The position numbers and the translations under genes are program-made. From Sediminicola sp963974715 (GTDB lineage Bacteria > Bacteroidota > Bacteroidia > Flavobacteriales > Flavobacteriaceae): 64,000 nt of DNA. The stretch lies in contig CAXBDK010000007.1 of assembly GCA_963974715.1 (NCBI GenBank), positions 124,001 to 188,000 on the forward strand, in the 5' to 3' direction. Under the pieces are notes generated by a model that saw only the letters and a program-made list of their open reading frames with translations, ran no database searches and was not told where the DNA came from. Positions 53,377 through 61,489 of this stretch are shown in pieces. Each line of letters begins with the position of its first letter. The first letter of the stretch is position 1.

Positions 53377-55137
53377 CTATTTTATATTAAGCATAAAAGG
53401 CATTCTTGCCTGTACCCCTTTTTGGTCCATGGACGACTTCAGGTTTTTGAGGATGGAATACAGTTCCGTTCCAAGTTCCTCCTCCAAAAATGTGTGTTTT
53501 GCCTTGGCACTGGTACCGCCCAAATCTTCCATTAGCTGTTCCAGTCCCGTTTTGTACTTCGGAAAATTCTTGATACCGTAGGAGGATAGTCCCACCATGG
53601 AAGCGGCTTCTTCAACGGCATCCTCCAGCCCTCCCAATTCGTCCACCAGACCCAATCTTTTGGCATCCGTTCCGCTCCATACCCTGCCCTGGGCCAAACT
53701 ATCGGCCTCGGAAATGCTGATGCCACGTCCTTGGGCAACTCTGGACAGAAAGGTCTGATAGGTAGCTTCCACCCCTTCCTGTACCGTTTTTCTGAAGGTG
53801 GGATCCATGGGTTCAAAGAGGGAATATTCGACCGAATTTTTATTGGTCCCTACCTGTTCCGCATTGATCCCGATTTTAGCGGCCAGCTCGGTAATATTGG
53901 GAACTACCCCAAAAACCCCTATAGACCCTGTAATGGTGGTAGGTTCAGCAAATATCTTATCGGCACCGACGGCAATATAATAGCCCCCTGAAGCGGCAAC
54001 ATCGCCCATGGAGACCACCACTGGTTTCATTTCCTTGGTAAGCTCCACCTCCCGCCAGATAATATCCGAAGTAAGCGCACTACCTCCAGGGGAGTTCACC
54101 CGAAGTACGATGGCCTTTACCTTTTTGTCTTCCCTTGCTTCGATCAGGGCTTCCGTAATGATGTCCTGGCCGATGATCTTGGGGCCGCCCTCTCCGTAAA
54201 TGATCTCTCCCTGTGCGTAGATCACCGCTATCTTATCGCTTCCCGTTTTTATTTTGGTCTTGGACGAATGCAGGACATAGTCGTCCAACGACACAAAGTT
54301 AAGATCTTCGGCCGTATCCAATCCAGAGGCTTCCCTAAGCTTTTCCACATACTGGTCCCTGAAAAGGATATCATCTATAAGTCCGGTAGCTTTTGCATAT
54401 TCAGGGGTTCGCCCCCCAAGGGTATCCGCTATGATATTGAGGTTTTCCCCACTGATGTTCCTTTCCTCGGAAATACCATGGACCATGGTGGACCACAGAG
54501 AACCGATCAGTTCCTGTATCTGGTTTCTATTGGCGTCGCTCATGGTATTCGACAAAAAGGGTTCTACGGCACTTTTGTATTTTCCGTGTCGGATGACCTC
54601 CATCCGTACCCCCGATTTATCCTGCAGGTCCTTAAAGAACAGCACTTCCGAGGAAAGCCCCTTAAACTCAAGGGCACCCACTGGATTGAGGTATATCCCG
54701 TCGGCAATACTGGATAGGTAGTAATCTTTCTGAAGATAAAAATCCCCATAGGCATATACAAACTTTCCGCTATTTCGAAAATCCTTTAACGCCTCCCTGA
54801 TGGCATGGGTCTGTGACATGCCCGCCAACAGATAGTTACTGTTGATGCTGATCCCCAGAATATTTGCATCATCCTCTGCCACCGCAATGGCATGAAGTAT
54901 TTGGTTCAGGCCCTGTGAATTTACAAATAACGAGGAAAAGGGATCGGTGGCGCCGCTTCCTATATAATCGTCAACTGGATAATCCAGCCGAAGTTCAAGA
55001 ACCGTATTGTCCTTAATGGTCACCCCATCATCGGCGCTTCCCACTAGGCTAATAAAAATCAGGAACATTAAAAAGAGAATCCCAAATGCAACAAGGCCCC
55101 CAATGATGGAGGCGAGTAAATTTCTTAAAAAATTCAT
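53377..55137 (-). CDS. sppA: Signal peptide peptidase SppA, 67-kDa type
   Basis: 586 residues from the ATG at 55137 (MNFLRNLLASIIGG, with an N-terminal membrane anchor). It has the tandem S49 layout: an N-terminal half with the likely general-base lysine and a C-terminal half with the nucleophile serine in MGDVAASGGYYIAVGADKI. RVNSPGGSALTSDIIW lies in the same half. It degrades signal peptides within the membrane. A -7 box lies 26 bp upstream. Confidence 0.94.
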   Translation of the reverse strand: MNFLRNLLASIIGGLVAFGILFLMFLIFISLVGSADDGVTIKDNTVLELRLDYPVDDYIGSGATDPFSSLFVNSQGLNQILHAIAVAEDDANILGISINSNYLLAGMSQTHAIREALKDFRNSGKFVYAYGDFYLQKDYYLSSIADGIYLNPVGALEFKGLSSEVLFFKDLQDKSGVRMEVIRHGKYKSAVEPFLSNTMSDANRNQIQELIGSLWSTMVHGISEERNISGENLNIIADTLGGRTPEYAKATGLIDDILFRDQYVEKLREASGLDTAEDLNFVSLDDYVLHSSKTKIKTGSDKIAVIYAQGEIIYGEGGPKIIGQDIITEALIEAREDKKVKAIVLRVNSPGGSALTSDIIWREVELTKEMKPVVVSMGDVAASGGYYIAVGADKIFAEPTTITGSIGVFGVVPNITELAAKIGINAEQVGTNKNSVEYSLFEPMDPTFRKTVQEGVEATYQTFLSRVAQGRGISISEADSLAQGRVWSGTDAKRLGLVDELGGLEDAVEEAASMVGLSSYGIKNFPKYKTGLEQLMEDLGGTSAKAKHTFLEEELGTELYSILKNLKSSMDQKGVQARMPFMLNIK

Positions 55138-55162
55138 CAAATCAAAATTAATATTCGGGTTA

Positions 55163-55170
55163 CAAAGATA
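55163..55170 (-). promoter_or_regulatory. -7 box of sppA
   Basis: TATCTTTG on the minus strand, a perfect TAnnTTTG. TTG occurs 14 bases upstream, shorter than the usual spacing. Confidence 0.5.
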
Positions 55171-55203
55171 ACCATTGTAAGCATCAAGTCTTTACATTTA
55201 CTC

Positions 55204-55369
55204 CAAGAACTCGTCTTGAGTTGTTGGATCCAAGCGAAAATTTAAGGTTTTGTGCCCAGTTGAAGACTTTTTGGGGTTGCATAGCAGGGCTACGGAGCAA
55301 GAAAAAGACAAAAAATGGGTGCAAAAGATAAATTTGCAGCGGATATGGACAACTCAAGACGAGTTCTAA
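55204..55369. repeat. 166-bp hairpin (MITE-like) element with 19-bp terminal inverted repeats
   Basis: The ends AGAACTCGTCTTGAGTTGT (55206-55224) and its exact reverse complement (55349-55367) frame a region that is itself an imperfect palindrome: AAATTTAAGGTTTTGTGCCCA near the left faces TGGGTGCAAAAGATAAATTT near the right, and the centre closes as TAGC-AGG-GCTA. There is no ORF. It could be a miniature transposable element, a structured RNA or a boundary element. No second full copy occurs in the window. Confidence 0.75.
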
Positions 55370-55603
55370 TTATATAGTCGCACAAAAACCAGATATGTTA
55401 CAGATCAATTTTTAGGGGTTTTTTACAACTTATTGTAAAAGTCGGTTTCTTTTATTTATTTTGTCTTTACCATTACCTGTAAGCTGAAAAATCCACCTCA
55501 TTGTCAAGCACGATTTAATTTTTTTCCAACTCAATAGGCAAGGCTCAAAAAATCAAAAAAGATTGCCCTTCGTACTCTATCAAATTTGTTAATAACATTA
55601 CAG
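55370..55603. other. AT-rich gap between the hairpin element and the R-M promoter
   Basis: No ORF. It holds the left copy of a 15-bp direct repeat (55513-55527) also found just after the nuclease gene. Otherwise nothing recognised. Confidence 0.5.
55513..55527 (+). repeat. Left copy of direct repeat flanking the R-M cassette
   Basis: ATTTAATTTTTTTCC, identical to 59157-59171. AT-rich, so chance is possible, but the two copies bracket the four R-M genes closely. The three bases CAC precede both copies, with one extra base on the left. Confidence 0.5.
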
Positions 55604-55641
55604 CTCATATCATGAGATATTAAATAACCATATTATATTTG
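55604..55641 (+). promoter_or_regulatory. Promoter and candidate controller-protein operator of the R-M operon
   Basis: A perfect -7 box TATATTTG (55634-55641) lies 21 bp before the ATG of the HTH gene. The inverted repeat CTCAT-ATC-ATGAG (55604-55616) sits over the -33 position. Controller proteins of R-M systems usually bind such a site to regulate their own operon; that link is inferred. Confidence 0.55.
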
Positions 55642-55662
55642 ACCTTTAGCAATATTTCTGAA

Positions 55663-55866
55663 ATGAATCGGATTAAAGAGGTTTTAGAAGAAAAAGGAAT
55701 TAAACAAATTTGGTTAGCCGATAAACTTGGGAAAAGTTATAATATGGTTAATTCTTATGTTCAAAATAGAAGGCAGCCGAGTATTGAAGACCTGTACAGG
55801 ATTGGCGAAATATTGAACGTAGGAGCTAAAGATTTGCTAGTTGAATCTTTAAAAAAGAAAAAATAA
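55663..55866 (+). CDS. XRE-type helix-turn-helix protein (R-M controller-like)
   Basis: 67 residues from the ATG at 55663. It is a compact HTH domain (KQIWLADKLGKSYNMVNSYV, then QNRRQPSIEDLYRIGEILNV) with a basic tail. Size, fold and place in front of methyltransferase and nuclease genes match controller (C) proteins that time restriction after entry into a new host. The methyltransferase starts 6 bp downstream. Codon use is AT-rich like the rest of the cassette. Confidence 0.85.
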   Translation: MNRIKEVLEEKGIKQIWLADKLGKSYNMVNSYVQNRRQPSIEDLYRIGEILNVGAKDLLVESLKKKK

Positions 55867-55871
55867 AATTT

Positions 55872-57083
55872 ATGCTTGCAACCTATAAAATAGAAAGAGA
55901 ATTTTTAACGCTTTTAGAGGAGTCGCAATTAAGACTTTTTGAAAAAGAATTTAAACAGACAAAACAAGACTTTTTCGAAATTAGATATAAAAACAGAGGT
56001 TATACCGTAAATGACAAAGTTGATGAAATAATTGACAGCAAAATACAAACTATCGGATTTTTTTCAGGGGCTGGTGGGCTTGATATAGGCTCTCAGCTAG
56101 CAGGAAGCAAGGTCATTTCAAGTTTAGATTTCGACAGGGATAGTGTGGCTTCAATGAGAAAAAACGAATATTTCTTCCACTCAAAACACTTTCACAGAGA
56201 CATCAAGGAAATAAACGCTTCAGACTACTCTTCAATACTAAGAGAGAATAATCCTGAAAAGCTAATTTTAGTTGGTGGCCCACCTTGTCAACCATTTTCT
56301 AAAGCTGGATACTGGGTAACCCACAAAAATCGGCTCGGCAGTGAAGACCCGAGAAATATGATAGGTCACTATTTGCGTATGATTGAGGATTTGTCGCCTG
56401 ACGGTTTTTTACTGGAAAATGTTGAAAGTTTATTACATCCAAAGAATAAACAAGCTGTATCAGATTTAGAAGAGGCAATCGACAAACTTGGATATAAGTT
56501 CATTATTTACAAAGCAAATGCTTTAGATTTTGGTGTACCACAAAAAAGAAAAAGAGTTTTTTTTATCGCATCAAAAAAGGGAATAACAGGCGAACCGATT
56601 AAAACGCACGGAGACCAAAAAGAAATAATGCTAAATAAAGCATTAAAACCACACGAACGAGTAGTTGACTGGATTGGAAAATTTGATGATGATAAATATT
56701 TTGAACAAGAAGAATTGACAACCGGTAAAACTTATGATGAGGAACTAAAACAAATTCCTCCAGGCAAAAACTATTTTGCACTTACTGAAAGAGACGGGCA
56801 TCAAAATCCAAAATTTGAAGCAAATAAGAGATTTTGGAGTTTTCTATTAAAATTACATCCAAATTTACCTTCTTGGACAATTGCCGCGCAACCAGGACCT
56901 TGGGTTGGACCCTTTCATTGGAACAATAGAAGATTAAGGGTTCCTGAAATTGCAGCATTACAAACTTTTCCAGAAGATTATCATTTTGTTGGCACGAGAC
57001 GTTCCATTCAAAAGCAAATAGGAAATGCCGTACCATCGCTCCTAGGAAAATCTATTGTTGAACATTTAATTTCCAATATATGA
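55872..57083 (+). CDS. C5-cytosine DNA methyltransferase (first of pair)
   Basis: 403 residues. Motif I FFSGAGGLDIGSQ comes after a ~60-residue N-terminal extension. The catalytic cysteine is C139 in GGPPCQPFSKAG (motif IV), ENV is in motif VI (LLENVESL), QKRKRVFFIASK is motif VIII and QIGNAVP motif X. It methylates cytosine C5 in the host's recognition sites; the sequence recognised cannot be read. It overlaps the second methyltransferase gene by 4 bp (ATGA). Its later half resembles that of the partner, so the two are paralogues. Confidence 0.94.
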   Translation: MLATYKIEREFLTLLEESQLRLFEKEFKQTKQDFFEIRYKNRGYTVNDKVDEIIDSKIQTIGFFSGAGGLDIGSQLAGSKVISSLDFDRDSVASMRKNEYFFHSKHFHRDIKEINASDYSSILRENNPEKLILVGGPPCQPFSKAGYWVTHKNRLGSEDPRNMIGHYLRMIEDLSPDGFLLENVESLLHPKNKQAVSDLEEAIDKLGYKFIIYKANALDFGVPQKRKRVFFIASKKGITGEPIKTHGDQKEIMLNKALKPHERVVDWIGKFDDDKYFEQEELTTGKTYDEELKQIPPGKNYFALTERDGHQNPKFEANKRFWSFLLKLHPNLPSWTIAAQPGPWVGPFHWNNRRLRVPEIAALQTFPEDYHFVGTRRSIQKQIGNAVPSLLGKSIVEHLISNI

Positions 57084-58180
57084 GTAAGCCAAAAATAGTT
57101 AGCATATTTTCAGGCGTAGGAGGTATTGATTTTGGCTTCGAAAAAGCAGGATTTCAAACCGTTTTTGCTTCTGACATTTGGAATAGAGCTTGTGAATCTT
57201 TACAGGAAAATTTTCCAGATTGTGAAGTTGTTTGTGATGACATAATTAATATTGATTTTAAAAAAATCAAAGAATCTCATTATGAAATTGATGGGTTAGT
57301 TGGAGGCCCTCCCTGTCCACCATTTTCAAAATCACGATTTTATAGAAAAGAAAAAGAGCGTGGAATAGATGATATGGATGGCTTTACGACTGTATCAAAT
57401 TATTTTAGAGCAGTTGAAGAGTTAAAACCGAAATTCTTCTTTTTTGAAAATGTACACGGTTTTGTGTACAAACCCCACAGGGCAGCATTAGAGTTGGTTG
57501 AGGAAGAAAGTGAAAGACTAGGATATAAAATTTTTCACCAAGTAGTAAATGCCGCTGATTTTGGTGTGGCGCAGACAAGACAGAGATTTATTTGCATTGG
57601 TGTGAAAAAAAATTTAGAAGACTTCAAATATCCCAAACCAACACATTCTGATCCCAATAAAACAAGAAAGGAAACTCTTTCTTGGGTTACTTGTGAAGAT
57701 GTCATTGGAGATATCGATTTTGACTGGCCTGAAGATGAAAAAATGCAAGCAGGTTCTAAACATAAAGATTTATTAAAGTTAGTTCCACCAGGAGACAACT
57801 ATCTTTATTTTACTAAAGAAAGAGGCTATCCAAATCCTATATTCAAATGGCGTTCGCGTTATTGGTCGTTTTTGTTAAAATTATCTCCAGGAAGACCTTC
57901 TTGGACTATTCAGGCAAGTCACTCAAATAATATGGGGCCTTTTCATTGGAAAAATAGATTCTTGAGGATTCAAGAAATAAAACGAATTCAATCATTTGAT
58001 GATGGTCATATTTTTTTAGGTAATTACCGTGAACAATGGCGACAGGTAGGAAACGCTGTTCCACCTAAACTAGCCTATTCTTTCGCTAAACAAATCAAAC
58101 AACAATATTTTAAAAATAATGAGCACCAGGAATACTCAGATTCTGAACCAATCAGACTTGAAGTATCTACTTATCGATAG
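57080..58180 (+). CDS. C5-cytosine DNA methyltransferase (second of pair)
   Basis: 366 residues. Motif I is IFSGVGGIDFGFEKAG at the very N-terminus. The catalytic cysteine is C79, in GGPPCPPFSKS; proline replaces the usual glutamine after PC. ENV is in FFENVHGF, QTRQRFICIG is motif VIII and QVGNAVPPKLA motif X. The target-recognition part shares PPGxNY..T and RxWSFLLKL..xPSWTI patterns with the first methyltransferase. Two C5 enzymes with one nuclease are typical where the recognition site is asymmetric and each strand needs its own enzyme. Confidence 0.93.
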   Translation: MSKPKIVSIFSGVGGIDFGFEKAGFQTVFASDIWNRACESLQENFPDCEVVCDDIINIDFKKIKESHYEIDGLVGGPPCPPFSKSRFYRKEKERGIDDMDGFTTVSNYFRAVEELKPKFFFFENVHGFVYKPHRAALELVEEESERLGYKIFHQVVNAADFGVAQTRQRFICIGVKKNLEDFKYPKPTHSDPNKTRKETLSWVTCEDVIGDIDFDWPEDEKMQAGSKHKDLLKLVPPGDNYLYFTKERGYPNPIFKWRSRYWSFLLKLSPGRPSWTIQASHSNNMGPFHWKNRFLRIQEIKRIQSFDDGHIFLGNYREQWRQVGNAVPPKLAYSFAKQIKQQYFKNNEHQEYSDSEPIRLEVSTYR

Positions 58181-59135
58181 TTTAAAAAGCTATTCAGATA
58201 ACGTAGTTTACATTGATGGACGGAATCCCTATCGATTTTCAATCAACAAAAAAACTGTTTATATCTTAATTCGGAATGTTCACGAATCTGGGAATAACAG
58301 AGATAACCAAGATGAGTGCAGAATTCAAATTTCTAATTCCCAAGGACTCATACAGGCTCTTAACTCTAGAATAAATGTTATTGTGCTAGGTTTTTTTGCT
58401 GACGAAAATGTATTTACAGCTTGGGACCCATTAATTTTTAATAATAGATTTGATGTTGGTTTTATGGATACGAGTAAAGCCAAAACTGTATCAGTATATT
58501 CGAGATTTTCAGTACAAGAGTTCGCCAATAAAAATAAGATTGCAAATTATGTAGATAACAACCACCAATCTGTAATTTCTTTCAAGCCTGAATATTTAGG
58601 TTTATATCTTGAAAACATAAGTAAGATTCACAATTTGGATGAATCTGAATTGGTTAAATTAGTCGAGTTCTCGGATAATGAGAATGTGGAAGATTTTGCC
58701 GGTTCAATTTCTTTAGGTAACGAGCAACTCGTTGTCACCCATACTCGATATAAGCGAGATTCCAATTTTAGAAAGAAAGTCTATGATGCATATAACAACA
58801 AATGTGCAATGTGCGGAATACAATTAGAGTTAATTGAAGCTGCTCATATTGTACCACATTCACATGAAATTGGAACAGATGATATATCAAATGGCGTTGG
58901 TTTATGTTCGTTACATCACACTGCATATGATAAGTCCTTAATCTATTTTGAAAAGGATTTTTCAATTAAAGTAAACAAGAACAAAATGAAGTATTTGGAA
59001 AAAATGGGATTAGATGGTGGATTCAGAAAATTTGAGGAATTGGCTTTTGATAAATTACAATTACCACAGAATCATATTTTAAAACCGAATATTGAAAATA
59101 TATCGTTAGCAAATCAAATTAGAGGCATTAGTTAG
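58119..59135 (+). CDS. HNH endonuclease, probable restriction enzyme
   Basis: 338 residues. The HNH part covers residues ~225-280: zinc-type cysteines C229 and C232 (CAMC), catalytic-type H243 in AAHIVPHSH, N258 in ISNGVGLC and H266/H267 in SLHHTAYD. The N-terminal ~200 residues are not recognised and may hold the DNA-recognition part. The gene starts inside the second methyltransferase gene with a 62-bp overlap in another frame, which could keep nuclease output lower than that of the methylases. By context it is the restriction partner. Confidence 0.85.
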   Translation: MSTRNTQILNQSDLKYLLIDSLKSYSDNVVYIDGRNPYRFSINKKTVYILIRNVHESGNNRDNQDECRIQISNSQGLIQALNSRINVIVLGFFADENVFTAWDPLIFNNRFDVGFMDTSKAKTVSVYSRFSVQEFANKNKIANYVDNNHQSVISFKPEYLGLYLENISKIHNLDESELVKLVEFSDNENVEDFAGSISLGNEQLVVTHTRYKRDSNFRKKVYDAYNNKCAMCGIQLELIEAAHIVPHSHEIGTDDISNGVGLCSLHHTAYDKSLIYFEKDFSIKVNKNKMKYLEKMGLDGGFRKFEELAFDKLQLPQNHILKPNIENISLANQIRGIS

Positions 59136-59156
59136 TCCAACGCAATGTTCAAACAC

Positions 59157-59171
59157 ATTTAATTTTTTTCC
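59157..59171 (+). repeat. Right copy of direct repeat flanking the R-M cassette
   Basis: ATTTAATTTTTTTCC, 22 bp after the nuclease stop, identical to 55513-55527. Confidence 0.5.
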
Positions 59172-59277
59172 TAAACATAAACCCAACATTGATAAAACAA
59201 AACTTCCATACCAACGCTCCGTTCCGAACTCGTAAGAAACCTCGAAAAATCATACAGAATGAAAAAAGTAAGTAGGT

Positions 59278-60417
59278 ATGAAAAATTCCAACACCGTATA
59301 CCTCTCCCTTGGGAGCAACCTTGGCAACAAATTGCTGAACCTTCAAAGGGCGGTGTTCCTGCTCCAAAAAAGGGCCGGTCCCATTTTGGGAATTTCCAAG
59401 GTGTACCAGACCCCCGCATTGGGTTTTGAGGGGGCCGATTTTTACAATGCCTGCATCTCACTGGAAACCGACCTCACCCCTCAACAATTGTTGGAAACGA
59501 ACCTGGGGATCGAGACCCAACTGGGAAGGGAGCGAAAAGTGGGCAAAGGGTACGCTTCCCGAAATCTGGACATAGACATATTGTATTACGGTTCCTTGAT
59601 CTTGGACTCCCCAGATCTGACAATTCCCCATCCCAATCTGGAAAAAAGACGCTTTGTGCTCAGGCCCTTGGCCGACATTGCGCCACAGCTATACCATCCC
59701 ATTTTACAAAAGGACACCCGCAACCTATTGCAACAGTGCAAAGATCAGAGCTGTTTGGAGAAAACGGCACATATCCTCTATAAAAGTAGGGAAGCACTTT
59801 TTTCAAAACTTCGATTCATTACAATCGAGGGCAATATTGGGGCCGGAAAGACCACCTTGGCACAAATGATCGCGGATGATTACAATGCCAAACTGGTATT
59901 GGAACGTTTTGCCGACAATCCCTTCCTGCCAAAATTTTATGAAGATCAAAATCGGTATGCCTTTCCTTTGGAAATGTCCTTTTTGGCCGATAGGTACCAG
60001 CAGTTTATGGACGACACTTCCCAGTTTGACCTTTTCAAGAATTTTATGGTGAGCGATTACGACCTGAACAAGTCGCTGATTTTTGCCAATATCACCCTAC
60101 AAAAAGAGGAATTCGCCCTCTATCGAAAACTGTTCGGTTTTATGCACAGGGAAGTAAAACGACCGGACATCCTGATCTACCTCCATCAGGATACCCAACG
60201 ACTTTTAGAAAATATAAAAGTCCGCGGGAGGGCCTACGAACAGAATATAAAGGATACATATCTTGAAAAGATCAACAGGGGCTATCAGGATTTTATTAAA
60301 GGGCTGCCAGAAAACAAACGCCTGATCTTAGACCTGAGCGAACTTGATTTTGTCAGCAGTCCGGGCGATTATGCCCATATTCTGGACCAATTGGAACAAT
60401 TTACCGTTTCCCTGTAG
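59278..60417 (+). CDS. folK: HPPK (FolK)-deoxynucleoside kinase fusion
   Basis: 379 residues. Residues 1 to ~160 are 6-hydroxymethyl-dihydropterin pyrophosphokinase: YLSLGSNLGNKLLNLQRAV, YQTPALGFEGADFYN, GRERKVGKGYASRNLDIDIL and the IPHPNLEKRRFVL end. From ~180 comes a deoxynucleoside kinase: IEGNIGAGKTTLAQ (P-loop) and VRGRAYEQNIKD (lid). One chain thus unites a folate-synthesis step with nucleoside salvage. There is no stop or frameshift between the parts. Base composition is back to that of the core genes right after the R-M cassette. Confidence 0.93.
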   Translation: MKNSNTVYLSLGSNLGNKLLNLQRAVFLLQKRAGPILGISKVYQTPALGFEGADFYNACISLETDLTPQQLLETNLGIETQLGRERKVGKGYASRNLDIDILYYGSLILDSPDLTIPHPNLEKRRFVLRPLADIAPQLYHPILQKDTRNLLQQCKDQSCLEKTAHILYKSREALFSKLRFITIEGNIGAGKTTLAQMIADDYNAKLVLERFADNPFLPKFYEDQNRYAFPLEMSFLADRYQQFMDDTSQFDLFKNFMVSDYDLNKSLIFANITLQKEEFALYRKLFGFMHREVKRPDILIYLHQDTQRLLENIKVRGRAYEQNIKDTYLEKINRGYQDFIKGLPENKRLILDLSELDFVSSPGDYAHILDQLEQFTVSL

Positions 60418-60525
60418 ATTTAAGATAATTTTCACAGATTTCTTGCACAGACCAAAAGGTTTTGCTTAATTGCATGTGCATAAGCAAAACTAACTAACTC
60501 AGACTTTATATTCCGGACCCGATCC

Positions 60526-61074
60526 TTATGATCGGGTCTTTTTATTTGCGGTCATTTTGCTCCAGATATCCCAAACCACTATCCCCGCGCTTACAGCGAT
60601 GTTCAATGAATGTTTGGTACCGTACTGGGGTATCTCCACCACTGTATCACAAGCGGAGACCACTTCTTGGGCCACACCTTTTACCTCATTGCCAAAGACA
60701 AGCGCATATCTGCCCTTGGGAACTATACCAAAATCGTTTAAGGAAACCGAATTTACCGCCTGTTCCACCGCCAGGACATTATACCCCTGCGATCGTAGCT
60801 CCCCTACCAGTTGCAACGTTTCCTCCCTGTATTCCCAAAGGACACTGTCGGTCGCCCCAAGGGCGGTTTTATGGATATCCTTATGGGGCGGGCGGGCGGT
60901 AATGCCACAGAGGTAGATTTTTTCCACCAAAAAGGCATCCGCCGTCCTAAATACGGACCCTATGTTGTTAAGGCTCCTGATATTGTCCAATATAATTACC
61001 AATGGGGTCTTCTCGGCCTCTTTGAAACCATCTATATCCAACCTTGGCAATTCCCTGTTTTCCAGTTTACGCAT
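60526..61074 (-). CDS. SpoU/TrmH-family RNA 2'-O-methyltransferase
   Basis: 182 residues from the ATG at 61074. A SPOUT-class enzyme that methylates ribose 2'-OH in tRNA or rRNA with SAM. The three motifs are LDNIRSLNNIGSVFRTADAF, ALVFGNEVKGVAQEV and the knot end HSLNIAVSAGIVVWDIWSK. The RNA target cannot be told. It converges on the folK fusion and diverges from mutS. Confidence 0.92.
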   Translation of the reverse strand: MRKLENRELPRLDIDGFKEAEKTPLVIILDNIRSLNNIGSVFRTADAFLVEKIYLCGITARPPHKDIHKTALGATDSVLWEYREETLQLVGELRSQGYNVLAVEQAVNSVSLNDFGIVPKGRYALVFGNEVKGVAQEVVSACDTVVEIPQYGTKHSLNIAVSAGIVVWDIWSKMTANKKTRS

Positions 61075-61489
61075 CTTATTATTTTTTAACCCATTTGATA
61101 GGACACCTTCAGAAATACCCTTGCCCATCCAACGGGAAAGTTATTCCCAAATATCAACAATGGTTTGAGGCACCTTGGGAATATCTTATTTTCGTTCCTT
61201 AACACCGTCCGCAAAAATAAGAAACGGTTCGGATTTTGTTTTGGGAATATTGCATTGGGCGTTTTTTGTTGCGCCATGGTCCTTTCATCGGTCCCCAAAA
61301 TAGCCGGTGTGGTGAGAACCGCACTGGGTGGAAGAAGACGCAAAAAAGAACCGAAATATCCCGACCAAAACAATTTTACGCAACAAGTTCGGAGCGGGCA
61401 TAAACCAGAATAACGTTTCGACCCGGGCCCGACCGTCTATGGCGGATCCTCGTTGAACAATCTCACTTAGTGAATTAATAAAATCGCTT
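61075..61489. other. Gap between the RNA methyltransferase gene and mutS
   Basis: 415 bp. Short ORFs exist on both strands (for example 61165-61413 plus, with a TTG start), but none resembles a known protein. A GC-rich stretch at about 61390-61460 has CAACAAG...CTCGTTG ends that could pair, but I cannot match it to a tRNA or other known RNA. Confidence 0.4.

Noticed and set aside
55639..55663. Upstream TTG start for the controller protein
   Set aside because: The TTG overlaps the predicted -7 box, so it could not be in the transcript; the ATG at 55663 is the better start.
61165..61413. 82-residue plus-strand frame and two overlapping minus-strand frames before mutS
   Set aside because: All use weak starts or have unconvincing composition, and they contradict each other; I keep the stretch as intergenic.
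61380..61470. GC-rich stretch that might be a tRNA or small RNA
   Set aside because: No acceptor-stem pairing with a T-loop (GTTCGAATC-type) and no anticodon arm could be laid out on either strand.
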